Under the pieces are notes generated by a model. The model had not been told where the DNA came from. It saw nothing but the letters and a program-made list of their open reading frames with translations, and did not search any database. A DNA stretch of 64,000 bases from Paracoccus zhejiangensis (GTDB lineage Bacteria > Pseudomonadota > Alphaproteobacteria > Rhodobacterales > Rhodobacteraceae): contig NZ_CP025430.1 of assembly GCF_002847445.1 (NCBI RefSeq), positions 124,001 through 188,000 on the forward strand. The letters run 5' to 3'. The position numbers were made by a program, and so were the translations under genes. Every line of letters begins with the position of its first letter. The stretch's first letter is position 1. Of this stretch, positions 43,550-52,263 are shown in pieces.

Positions 43550-45346
43550 ATGGCCACCCAACGGTACTCAGTCACCCCCCATCCGATCGAAACCCTGCTT
43601 ACCTGGGTGAAGTCCGGCGAGATCGCGATACCGGAAATCCAGCGCCCCTTCGTTTGGGATGCGACCAAGGTCCGCAACCTTCTGGACTCGCTCTATCAGG
43701 GCTATCCGGTCGGCTATCTGATCGCCTGGCGGAACCCGTCGGTCAGGCTGAAAGACGGTTCCACATCCTCGGGTAAGCGCATCCTGATCGACGGGCAACA
43801 GCGCGTCACCGCGCTTATGGCCGCGTTGCTCGGTCAGGAGGTGCTGACCAAGGATTACGAGACCGTACGCATTCGGATCGCGTTCCACCCGGTCGAGGAG
43901 CGCTTCGAGGTTTCGAACCCGGCCATCCAGAAGGACGCCTCGTGGATCCCTGACCTGGCAACGGTCTTCGCGCCTGATGCTAGCCTGACCAAGCTTACGC
44001 GCGAATATACAGCGCGCAATCCGGACGTTGATCAGGACCAGATTTCATTAGTGCTGGAGAAGGTCCGCAAGATCATCAACAACCAGGTCGGCATCATCGA
44101 GCTGGCCGAAGACCTCGACATCGAGACGGTCACTGAGATCTTCATCCGGGTGAATTCGGCCGGGGCATCGCTCAGCCAGGCGGATTTCGCCATGTCGAAA
44201 ATCGCGGCGAACGACACCTATGGCGGCAACATGCTGCGCAAGGCGATCGACTATTTCTGCCATCTCGCCGTCGCGCCCGAATTCCTGCCTCGCATCGAGA
44301 AGGGCGACAAGGCATTCGCCGCTTCCGAGTTCCTGCCGAGGATGCGTTGGCTGAAGGACGTGAACGACGACCTCTACGACCCGTCCTACACCGACATGCT
44401 GCGCGTGGCGTTCACGTCGGAGTTCCGCAGGGGCAAGCTGCAGGATTTGGTCGCCCTGCTGTCGGGACGTAACTTCGAGACGAAGCAGTACGAGGAAGCG
44501 GTCGCCGAGGAGGCCTTCGATAAGCTGAAGGCCGGGGTCCTCAACTTCATCAACAAGACTCACTTCGACAGGCTGACGATGATCCTGCGCTCAGCTGGGT
44601 TCGTCACCTCCGGCCTGATCCGTAGCCAGAACGCCATCAACTTTGCGTACATCCTCTACCTTCGTGGCCGCGCCGAAGGCATGCCGGCCGCCGACATCGA
44701 GCGTCTCGTTCGGCGCTGGTACGTCATGTCGCTCCTGCGCGGGCGTTATTCGGGCAGCCCCGAAACGGCCTTCGATTTCGATATCCGTCAGATCGAGTCC
44801 CGCGGCCTGGCCTCATACACCGACGCGGTGATCGACGCGGAGCTGCCCGAAAGCTTCTGGAACACTCTTCTACCACAGGAGATGGACACCTCCTCCGCCT
44901 CGAGCCCCTATTTCCTTGTCTACCGGGCAGCACAGGTAAAGCTCGGCGACCTCGGCTTCTTGTCGCGGGACATCACCGTGCGTGACCTGTTACTGAACCG
45001 CAGCGATGTGCATCACGTCTATCCGCGCAACCACCTCAAGGGCCAGGGGCTGACGCGCGGCCGCTACAACCAGATCGCCAACTTCGTCCTGGCCCAGAGC
45101 GAGATCAACATTGGCATCGGTGACCGCGACCCGAAGACTTACTTCGCTGAGCTAGCGGACCAGTGCAACGGCGGCGCCAAGAAGTATGGTGGCATCACGA
45201 CGATTGAGGAGATGCGGGCCAATCTTCGGATGAGCTGCTTGCCGGAGTGCATGCTGGACGGAGAGATTCCATCCTTCGATGACTTCCTGGAACAGAGACG
45301 CAAGCTGATGGCGCAGAAGATCAAGACCTATTTCGAGGGACTTTGA
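43550..45346 (+). CDS. DUF262 / HNH (GmrSD-like) nuclease inside the type I operon
   Basis: 598 residues. The N-terminal DUF262 (ParB-like) domain has [11 protein letters not shown] (27-37) and the hallmark DGQQR (81-85), which together bind and hydrolyse NTP in this family. The C-terminal region carries [11 protein letters not shown] with a later N-x2-ANF, the H-H...P and Asn pattern of DUF1524/HNH nucleases. Relatives with this pair (GmrSD, BrxU, SspE) cut DNA with foreign modifications, or protect alongside a host modification system. It starts 2 bp after hsdM stop, so it is in the operon and not an unrelated insertion. Confidence 0.88.
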   Translation: MATQRYSVTPHPIETLLTWVKSGEIAIPEIQRPFVWDATKVRNLLDSLYQGYPVGYLIAWRNPSVRLKDGSTSSGKRILIDGQQRVTALMAALLGQEVLTKDYETVRIRIAFHPVEERFEVSNPAIQKDASWIPDLATVFAPDASLTKLTREYTARNPDVDQDQISLVLEKVRKIINNQVGIIELAEDLDIETVTEIFIRVNSAGASLSQADFAMSKIAANDTYGGNMLRKAIDYFCHLAVAPEFLPRIEKGDKAFAASEFLPRMRWLKDVNDDLYDPSYTDMLRVAFTSEFRRGKLQDLVALLSGRNFETKQYEEAVAEEAFDKLKAGVLNFINKTHFDRLTMILRSAGFVTSGLIRSQNAINFAYILYLRGRAEGMPAADIERLVRRWYVMSLLRGRYSGSPETAFDFDIRQIESRGLASYTDAVIDAELPESFWNTLLPQEMDTSSASSPYFLVYRAAQVKLGDLGFLSRDITVRDLLLNRSDVHHVYPRNHLKGQGLTRGRYNQIANFVLAQSEINIGIGDRDPKTYFAELADQCNGGAKKYGGITTIEEMRANLRMSCLPECMLDGEIPSFDDFLEQRRKLMAQKIKTYFEGL

Positions 45347-45386
45347 ATTGTTCGCTGAATACGCTGTCAGAATGGGGAAATGGTGA

Positions 45387-46445
45387 ATGGCTGAACGGGA
45401 CGATCTTCTGGCTTCGATTGCAGCGACAACCGTCGACTATCGTGAGGGCGACCTGCCTGCGCCGACGCCGGATCACGTCGGCAGATGGATCTCGCAATTC
45501 GATGCAGATCTGAGATTGCCTATGCTTCGAGAGATGGATTATGTTCTCCAGAGAACATACTTTTCAAAGCGCGAAATCGAGAAAGAACTGGCCGACCATG
45601 CGCGAGTAATCGGCGATGGAGGCAAGGACTTAGACGACAACGCTGCAATAGCCTTTTGGCGCGGAACCGAAATTCTCAACATCCAACAACGAGGCCGCAG
45701 CCAAGCCGACATTAACGAGATATTCGAAGGAGCGTTGCGCGAGCGCTTTGGATTGCGCCTCGCAGACTGCCAAGGTGGAGATAGGAGGTTCGTATACTTT
45801 GATGACATCCTGTTTTCAGGCGACCGCGTTCAAAATGACCTTATGGCTTGGCTGGACAATACCGCGCCGAACGAGGGGCATGTCTCGATTGTTCTTCTAA
45901 TCTCGCACTGCCTCGGAAAATGGGAGACAGAACGAAACCTAAAGGAAGCGATTGCGAGATCAGGCAAGAAGATCACCTTCGATATTCAGGAGCAGATAGT
46001 CCTCGAGAACAGGAAACGATATCGCAACGATGCCGACGTGCTGTGGCCGACTGAGCTTCCGGACGATGACATAGTGCAAGAGTATGCGGCAGCCCAAAGG
46101 TTCCCGTTTGAACCTCGAGCGCCGATCCCCACTCCTCATACGAACATTTTCTCATCTGAAGCCGGTCGCCAATTGCTGGAACGAGAGTTCCTCTTAGCGG
46201 GACTGAAGATCATTAGCTTTTCCAGAAACCCTGCTCAGCGCGTGCGGCCGCTTGGGTACGGGAGATATGGCCTTGGGTTCGGGTCTACCTTGGTAACTTA
46301 CCGGAACTGCCCAAACAACGCCCCTCTCGCGCTGTGGTGGGGAGATCCAAATGCAGCGCCGGGGCATCCGTTTAGGCGTTGGTACCCGCTTCTGCCTCGG
46401 CGCACCTATGAACAAGGTGTGGTAGCACATGACTTCGACTTCTAG
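45387..46445 (+). CDS. Phosphoribosyltransferase-fold conflict protein (PRTase-CE-like)
   Basis: 352 residues, visibly AT-richer than hsdM and hsdR. The middle has RRFVYFDDILFSGDRVQND (133-151): a hydrophobic strand, Asp-Asp and a Gly-rich loop, the form of the PRPP-binding motif of phosphoribosyltransferases. The helical N-terminus (GRWISQFDADLRLPMLREM, then YFSKREIEKEL) matches the lead-in of PRTase-CE proteins described from predicted NTP-regulated conflict systems. It overlaps the next gene by 17 nt. It may make or sense a nucleotide signal; no toxin domain is seen. Function is inferred from domain type only. Confidence 0.72.
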   Translation: MAERDDLLASIAATTVDYREGDLPAPTPDHVGRWISQFDADLRLPMLREMDYVLQRTYFSKREIEKELADHARVIGDGGKDLDDNAAIAFWRGTEILNIQQRGRSQADINEIFEGALRERFGLRLADCQGGDRRFVYFDDILFSGDRVQNDLMAWLDNTAPNEGHVSIVLLISHCLGKWETERNLKEAIARSGKKITFDIQEQIVLENRKRYRNDADVLWPTELPDDDIVQEYAAAQRFPFEPRAPIPTPHTNIFSSEAGRQLLEREFLLAGLKIISFSRNPAQRVRPLGYGRYGLGFGSTLVTYRNCPNNAPLALWWGDPNAAPGHPFRRWYPLLPRRTYEQGVVAHDFDF

Positions 46446-48579
46446 CGCGCCCCACAACAATCAGACCCGGGTCTATGACCGAGAGACAAGTGTCGTCTTC
46501 CTGAAGACCAAGGAACGCTTCGGGGGGCTGTCGAACATGGCGGCGGGCTTCCCCCTGCGCGTGAACGGGGTGCGCATCAAGACGTCGGAAGCGCTGTACC
46601 AGGCATGTCGCTTCCCGCACATGCCCGAGGTGCAGCAGCTCATCATCGGCGAAAATAGTCCGATGACAGCGAAGATGCGCAGTAAGCCGTATCGGCGGGT
46701 TTCCCGGCACGATTGGGACTTTGTCCGGGTCAAGATCATGCGCTGGAGCTTGCGCGTGAAGCTGGCGCAGAACTGGCGCGAGTTTGGCAGGCTGCTGTTG
46801 TCGACGGGTGACCGACCTATCGTCGAGCAATCCCGCAAAGACGATTTCTGGGGAGCGAAGGTTGCCGACGATGGCACGCTGGTCGGCATGAACGTGCTCG
46901 GGCGGCTGCTGATGGAGTTGCGCGAGCAGCTGAAGGGCGATGAGGCGGAGAGCCTGCGGTTCATCGAGCCGTTGGCGATCTCCGAGTTCCTGCTGTTCGG
47001 CCAGCCCATCGAGGCGGTCCAGGCCGCGCCCAATGCCGAGATCCCCGGCTGGACCCCTCGGCGGCCATCCCAGGCCGATACCGCCCCAACGCAGCCCAGA
47101 GACCCCCAGCCCTCCTTATTTGAGCAGCCAATGATTTCAAACGCCGAACCTGTCTCTGCCCCGTCGCTCCCCACTCTCGCCAGAGATGATGATTCACAGA
47201 AGCATCTCTCAGACTATCACCCAGCAGTGCGCGATTGGCTTGGCGATCTGCCAAGCAGATGGGACGTGCTTAGAAGCAAGTATCTGTTCCGCGAGATCGA
47301 CGACCGGACCGACACCGGGACGGAAACCCTACTGTCCATGCGACAGGCGCATGGTCTGATCCCCCATGCGAAGGTATCGACGAAGCCGGTCACGCCGGAA
47401 GAGCTCAAGGGATACAAGCGCGTCCGCACCGGCCAGATGGTGCTGAACCGCATGCAAGCGTCAAACGGCATGTTCGCGGTTGCGCGCGAGGATGGTCTAG
47501 TAAGCCCGGACTATGCGGTATTCCAACCACTCCGGCCGATGGAGCCTGACTACTTCGTCGACCTCTTTAAGACCACCATCTACCGCGCAAAATTCCGGCA
47601 GGAATCGAAAGGGCTTGGAACCGGCATGTCCGGCTTTCTGCGCCTCTACTCGGATCGTTTCGGGGCCATCCATGTCCCGCAACCGCCGGAGGAAGAGCAG
47701 CGCAAGATCGTGCAGTTCATCCGGTCCTTTGACCATCGCGTCCGACGCTTGATCCGCAACAAGCGGCGGCTGATCGGGTTGTTGAACGAGCAGAAGCAGG
47801 CGATCATCAACAGGGCCATCACGCGCGGCCTGAACCCCGAAGCCCCCATGAAGCCCACCGGCATCGACTGGATGCCCGAGGTTCCGGCGCATTGGGCCAT
47901 TAAGCGGATAAAGAACGTAGTTCGTGAGAGAGATGCCAGAAGCGGCACTGGCACGCACGAACTTCTTTCTCTTACACGCAAACATGGTCTTGTTCGGCAT
48001 TCGGACGTAGCAAGTCGTCCAGCGAGCGCTTCTGATTTTACAAACTACAAAGTATGCCTGCCGGGCGAGATCGTGATGAACCGGATGCAAGCTTGGTCAG
48101 GGATGTTTGGCCTAGCGAGCGAAGAAGGCATGGTCAGTCCAGACTATGCGGTATTTGCCCCCGCGGGCGATTGCGAGGCTGCATACTTGGTTACACTCTT
48201 CAAGACGCCGATATTCGTTCATCAATTCGCCATGCGCTCTCAAGGAATTGGTGATGGCTTCAACCGGCTTTACACACCGACCATGGGGGGCATTCCGATT
48301 GTTGTTCCTGCGATTTCTGAGCAGCGCGAGATTTTGAAGCATATCGAAGCTGAGACCCGAGAACTCAGCCAGTTGCAGGTTCGCTTTGAAAGTGAAATTT
48401 CACTTATCCAAGAATATCGTAATCGACTGATTGCCGATGTCGTCACCGGGAAACTCGATGTTCGGCAGATCGAGATCGCCGCACCTGCGGACGGCCCGAT
48501 CGCCGACGAGGACGACGCGCTGGAGGAACTGGACGGTGACGACGCCGAGGTGATGGAGGGGGCCGATGCCGACGACTGA
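46429..48579 (+). CDS. hsdS: NADAR domain fused to type I specificity subunit HsdS
   Basis: 716 residues. Residues ~20-168 are a NADAR (YbiA/DUF1768) N-glycosidase-like domain: GLSNMAAGFP (33-42), SEALYQACRF (53-62) with the key Glu55, DDFWGAK (138-144) and NVLGRLLMELR (155-165). A Pro/Gln-rich linker (~200-255) leads to a full HsdS: first target-recognition domain about 265-425, conserved helices (RRLIRNKRRLIGLLNEQKQA), a second one about 475-640, and a closing helix. HsdS directs HsdM/HsdR to a split target. The ATG lies in the end of the PRTase gene; no internal start for a separate HsdS is evident. Confidence 0.88.
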   Translation: MTSTSSAPHNNQTRVYDRETSVVFLKTKERFGGLSNMAAGFPLRVNGVRIKTSEALYQACRFPHMPEVQQLIIGENSPMTAKMRSKPYRRVSRHDWDFVRVKIMRWSLRVKLAQNWREFGRLLLSTGDRPIVEQSRKDDFWGAKVADDGTLVGMNVLGRLLMELREQLKGDEAESLRFIEPLAISEFLLFGQPIEAVQAAPNAEIPGWTPRRPSQADTAPTQPRDPQPSLFEQPMISNAEPVSAPSLPTLARDDDSQKHLSDYHPAVRDWLGDLPSRWDVLRSKYLFREIDDRTDTGTETLLSMRQAHGLIPHAKVSTKPVTPEELKGYKRVRTGQMVLNRMQASNGMFAVAREDGLVSPDYAVFQPLRPMEPDYFVDLFKTTIYRAKFRQESKGLGTGMSGFLRLYSDRFGAIHVPQPPEEEQRKIVQFIRSFDHRVRRLIRNKRRLIGLLNEQKQAIINRAITRGLNPEAPMKPTGIDWMPEVPAHWAIKRIKNVVRERDARSGTGTHELLSLTRKHGLVRHSDVASRPASASDFTNYKVCLPGEIVMNRMQAWSGMFGLASEEGMVSPDYAVFAPAGDCEAAYLVTLFKTPIFVHQFAMRSQGIGDGFNRLYTPTMGGIPIVVPAISEQREILKHIEAETRELSQLQVRFESEISLIQEYRNRLIADVVTGKLDVRQIEIAAPADGPIADEDDALEELDGDDAEVMEGADADD

Positions 48580-51541
48580 CACCAGCGAAAAAGGCCTCGA
48601 AGCCCTCATCGTCCGCTCGCTGATCGACGAGGCGGGTTACGTCGCTGGCACCTCGAAGGATTTCGACCGGGACCACGCCATCGACCTAGCCAAGCTGTTC
48701 GACTTCCTGAACGCCACGCAGCCGGAGGCTGTTGAGGCCCTCGGCATCGGCGAAGACGGTCCCAAGCGGCTGCAGTTCCTGCACCGGCTGCAAGGCGAGA
48801 TCGCCAAGCGCGGAGTCATCGACGTGCTGCGCAACGGCCTGAAGCACGGTCCCGGATCGGTCGAGCTGTTCTTTGGCACGCCGACCCCCGGCAACGCGAA
48901 GGCCGAAGAGCTGTTCGCCGCCAACGTGTTCAGCGTCACTCGGCAGCTGCACTATTCCAAGGATGCGACCAAGCTGTCGCTCGACGCTGCGCTATTCATC
49001 AACGGCCTGCCCGTCGCCACCTTCGAGTTGAAGAACAGCCTGACCAAGCAGACAGTCGAGGACGCGATCGAGCAGTACAAGCGCGACCGCGATCCAAAGG
49101 AGCTGATGTTCCAGTTCGGCCGCTGTGTGGTTCATTTCGCATTGGACGACCACGAAGTGCGGATGTGCAGCCACCTGAAGGGCAAGGCGTCCTGGTTCCT
49201 GCCGTTCAACAAGGGCTGGAATGACGGTGCGGGCAACCCGCCGAATCCGCATGGCCTGAAGACCGATTACCTTTGGAAGCAGGTTCTGACCAAGCGCAAC
49301 CTCACCGACATCCTGGAGAACTATGCGCAGGTGGTCGAGGAGACGGACGAGCGCGGAAAGAAGAAGCCGCCGAAGCAGATTTTCCCGCGCTTTCACCAGC
49401 TCGACGTGGTGCGCAAGCTGCTGGCTGACGCCGAGGCCTCCGGCGCCGGGCGGCGGTACCTGATCCAGCACTCGGCAGGTTCGGGCAAAAGCAACTCGAT
49501 TGCCTGGCTCGGCCACCAGCTGATCGGGCTGGAGACCGGCGGCAAGCCGACCTTCGACACCGTCATCGTTGTCACCGACAGGCGCAATCTCGACAAACAG
49601 ATCCGCGACACGATCAAGCAGTTCGCGCAGGTATCGTCCATCGTCGGAGCGGTCACGGAAGGTTCGCAGCAGCTTCGGACGTTCCTGCAGCAGGGCAAGA
49701 AGATCATCATCACCACGGTGCAGAAGTTCCCGTTCATCCTGGACGAAATCGGGGACAGCCATCGCGGGCGGACCTTCGCCATCATTATCGACGAGGCGCA
49801 TTCCAGCCAAGGCGGCCGGACCTCGGCAAAGATGAACATCGCGCTTGCCGCGAATGGTGCCGAGGAGGAAGACGAAACCGTCGAGGACACCATCAACCGC
49901 TTGATGGAGGCGCGGAAGGTTCTGCCGAACGCGAGCTATTTCGCCTTCACCGCCACGCCCAAGAACAAGACGCTGGAGATTTTCGGCACGGCGGTCCCCG
50001 AGGGCGGGAAAGTCAGGCACGTCCCTTTCCACAATTATTCGATGAAGCAGGCCATCGAAGAGGGCTTCATCCTCGACGTGCTGAAGCACTACACGCCGGT
50101 CGAGAGCTATTACCGGCTCATGAAGACGGTGGAGGACGACCCGCAGTTCGACGCCAAGCGGGCGCAAAAGAAGCTCCGCCGCTATGTCGAATCCCATGAC
50201 CATGCCATCCGCAAGAAAGCTGAGATCATGGTCGACCACTTCCACGACCAGGTTATGGCCCATCGCAAAATCGGCGGAGCAGCGCGCGCCATGGTGGTGA
50301 CCAGCGGGATCCACCGGGCCATCCAGTATTTTCACGCCTTCGGGGAGTATCTGAAGGAGCGCAAGAGCCCGTACCAAGCCATCGTCGCCTTCTCGGGCGA
50401 GCATGAATATGGCGGCCAGAAGGTCACCGAGGCGTCGCTCAATGGCTTTCCCAGCAACAAGATCGAGGAGTTGATACAGAAGGATCCGTACCGGTTCCTC
50501 ATCGTCGCCGACAAGTTCCAGACCGGCTATGACGAGCCGCTGCTGCACACGATGTACGTGGACAAGACGCTGTCCGGCATCAAGGCCGTGCAGACGCTGT
50601 CGCGCCTGAACCGGGCGCATCCGCAGAAGCACGACACCTTCGTGCTGGATTTCATGAACGACGTGGATGGCATCAAGGCGTCGTTCGAGGACTACTACCG
50701 CACGACGATCCTGAGCGAAGAGACCGATCCGAACAAGCTGCACGACCTGAAAGCGCGGCTCGATGGCTATCAGGTCTATTCCTGGGAGCGGGTGGAGGAC
50801 CTCGTGGCGCTGTATCTCGGTGGCGCCGACCGCGACAAGCTCGACCCGATCCTCGATGCGTGCGTCGCGGTCTACAAAGCCGATCTCGATGAGGATGGAC
50901 AGGTCGACTTCAAGGGCAAGGCGAAGGCATTCACGCGCACCTACGGATTTCTCGCGGCCATCCTGCCCTATACGAACGCGGAATGGGAGAAGCTCTCGAT
51001 TTTCCTGAACTTCCTGACGCCGAAACTGCCTGCTCCGGAGGAGCAGGATCTGTCGAAGGGCATTCTGGAGGCCATCGACATGGACAGCTACAGGGTCGAG
51101 GCGCAGGCGACGATGGCGATTGCGCTTCCCGATGCCGACGCGGAAATCGGCCCTGTGCCGTTGGGCGGAGGCGGTCGCAAGCCTGAGCCGGAATTGGACC
51201 TGCTCAGCAACATCCTCAAGACGTTCAACGAGATGTTCGGCAACATCGACTGGAAGGACGCCGACAAGATCGGGAAGGTGATAGCTGAGGAGTTGCCCAC
51301 GAAGGTCGCGGCCGACAAGGCCTATCAAAACGCGATGCAGAATTCGGACAAGCAGAACGCCCGCATCGAGCACGACAAGGCACTGGAGCGCGCGGTCATC
51401 GAACTGCTATCTGACCATACCGAGCTGTTCAAACAGTTCAGCGACAATCCATCGTTCAAGAAATGGCTTTCGGAGACGGTTTTCGCGGCGACCTATGCCG
51501 ACAAGGCGGCGCAGGCCGGTTCGGCTGCTACTCGCAGCTGA
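48566..51541 (+). CDS. hsdR: Type I restriction endonuclease subunit HsdR
   Basis: 991 residues. N-terminal PD-(D/E)xK nuclease with LPVATFELKNS (~150-160); helicase motor with Walker A IQHSAGSGKSNS near 302, motif Ia VVTDRRNLDKQI, DEAH in IIDEAHSSQGG near 409, motif III FTATPKN, and later ADKFQTGYDEPLL and TLSRLNR. The C-terminal helical part ends near TVFAATYADKAA. It translocates DNA and cuts far from the target. It overlaps hsdS by 14 nt. Length is typical. It closes the operon. Confidence 0.96.
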   Translation: MPTTDTSEKGLEALIVRSLIDEAGYVAGTSKDFDRDHAIDLAKLFDFLNATQPEAVEALGIGEDGPKRLQFLHRLQGEIAKRGVIDVLRNGLKHGPGSVELFFGTPTPGNAKAEELFAANVFSVTRQLHYSKDATKLSLDAALFINGLPVATFELKNSLTKQTVEDAIEQYKRDRDPKELMFQFGRCVVHFALDDHEVRMCSHLKGKASWFLPFNKGWNDGAGNPPNPHGLKTDYLWKQVLTKRNLTDILENYAQVVEETDERGKKKPPKQIFPRFHQLDVVRKLLADAEASGAGRRYLIQHSAGSGKSNSIAWLGHQLIGLETGGKPTFDTVIVVTDRRNLDKQIRDTIKQFAQVSSIVGAVTEGSQQLRTFLQQGKKIIITTVQKFPFILDEIGDSHRGRTFAIIIDEAHSSQGGRTSAKMNIALAANGAEEEDETVEDTINRLMEARKVLPNASYFAFTATPKNKTLEIFGTAVPEGGKVRHVPFHNYSMKQAIEEGFILDVLKHYTPVESYYRLMKTVEDDPQFDAKRAQKKLRRYVESHDHAIRKKAEIMVDHFHDQVMAHRKIGGAARAMVVTSGIHRAIQYFHAFGEYLKERKSPYQAIVAFSGEHEYGGQKVTEASLNGFPSNKIEELIQKDPYRFLIVADKFQTGYDEPLLHTMYVDKTLSGIKAVQTLSRLNRAHPQKHDTFVLDFMNDVDGIKASFEDYYRTTILSEETDPNKLHDLKARLDGYQVYSWERVEDLVALYLGGADRDKLDPILDACVAVYKADLDEDGQVDFKGKAKAFTRTYGFLAAILPYTNAEWEKLSIFLNFLTPKLPAPEEQDLSKGILEAIDMDSYRVEAQATMAIALPDADAEIGPVPLGGGGRKPEPELDLLSNILKTFNEMFGNIDWKDADKIGKVIAEELPTKVAADKAYQNAMQNSDKQNARIEHDKALERAVIELLSDHTELFKQFSDNPSFKKWLSETVFAATYADKAAQAGSAATRS

Positions 51542-51728
51542 ACCAGCGCATGGCGGTTTGGATCAGATGGTCATGATCCCCGCTTGTAGCCTCTTGGTAG
51601 AACGCATCGATCTCTTGCTGTGAGAGGCCCGCTTCTTTTGCGGCCCGTCGGCACAATCCGAGGATCATAAAGGCATTGCTGTCGTGTCCAGTCAGCTGGA
51701 CTGTTATGTTTGGATACTTGGGGGGCAT
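51528..51728 (-). CDS. Small conserved protein of the KYPxxTVxL type, 66 aa
   Basis: Starts MPPKYPNITVQLTGHDSNAF and ends SGDHDHLIQTAMRWFSCE. I recall many small proteins with the same plan (KYP-x-V-T-V-x-L, G-x-D-x-N-A-F-x-I, SGDYDHLLQT) in actinobacteria, plasmids and phages; their function is unknown. A strong GGAGGAGCC precedes the ATG. Its 3' end overlaps the hsdR 3' end by 14 nt from the opposite strand. Confidence 0.8.
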   Translation of the reverse strand: MPPKYPNITVQLTGHDSNAFMILGLCRRAAKEAGLSQQEIDAFYQEATSGDHDHLIQTAMRWFSCE

Positions 51729-51833
51729 TGACCGGCTCCTCCAGCGCAGTAGGTACGAAGCCCAGAACGCTCACTTATTCATTATTATCAACAGGATAAG
51801 GCGATTTTGTTCGCGCTTTTTCCATTGCAGTGT

Positions 51834-52097
51834 TTAAGGGCTTCGGCTGCGACAACTTCGCGCCTGATCCCGCATGACGCTGTAATCGGCGATCATCTCG
51901 GCGATAGCCGTCGCCTCCGGCAGCAGATTGAGCTCGTCGGCCGCGCGCGCGTGGAACTCACGGCTGTACTCGATGACGGGAGGGCAGACGGTTGCGAGGC
52001 GCGGTTCAGAAGCGACCGTTGCGCAGCCGGTCAGCAAGCTCGTCGCGGTCGCGAGGACGGCGAGCCGCCGCATCCAGCATCCGGCGTTGAACATCAT
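51834..52097 (-). CDS. Outer-membrane spanin-like lipoprotein (Rz1-type)
   Basis: 87 residues, with the lipobox LLTGC about 25 residues in, so the mature protein begins at a lipidated Cys. The mature part CATVASEPRLATVCPPVIEY then forms a short helical stretch. Its start (ATG-ATG at 52097, with GGAGGAAA upstream) lies inside the inner spanin gene in another frame, the classic Rz/Rz1 nesting. It should link with the inner spanin to fuse the outer and inner membranes at phage lysis. Confidence 0.68.
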   Translation of the reverse strand: MMFNAGCWMRRLAVLATATSLLTGCATVASEPRLATVCPPVIEYSREFHARAADELNLLPEATAIAEMIADYSVMRDQARSCRSRSP

Positions 52098-52263
52098 TGG
52101 TTTCCTCCAATGTTTCGAGGCGTTCGGCGAGGCGGCCCGCTCGTTCCCCTGTGCGCCGAAGCGAAAGCAGGAACAGGAGCACTGTGAGCGCGATGGCGCC
52201 GTAGCGGAGAGCCGTCCGGGCCCACGGGTTGGTGGCGAACCCAGCGAGGAGCGCACCAATCAT
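52006..52263 (-). CDS. Inner-membrane spanin-like protein (Rz-type)
   Basis: 85 residues: one N-terminal membrane helix (TALRYGAIALTVLLFLLSLR) followed by a coiled-coil (AGRLAERLETLEETNDVQRR) reaching into the periplasm, ending RDRDELADRLRNGRF. The ATG at 52263 overlaps the stop of the endolysin gene (ATGA). Topology and place are those of an i-spanin, and the Rz1-like gene overlaps its 3' half. Confidence 0.72.
   Translation of the reverse strand: MIGALLAGFATNPWARTALRYGAIALTVLLFLLSLRRTGERAGRLAERLETLEETNDVQRRMLDAAARRPRDRDELADRLRNGRF

Noticed and set aside
48992..51373. 793-codon open frame on the minus strand
   Set aside because: Antisense shadow of hsdR, whose helicase and nuclease motifs are certain.
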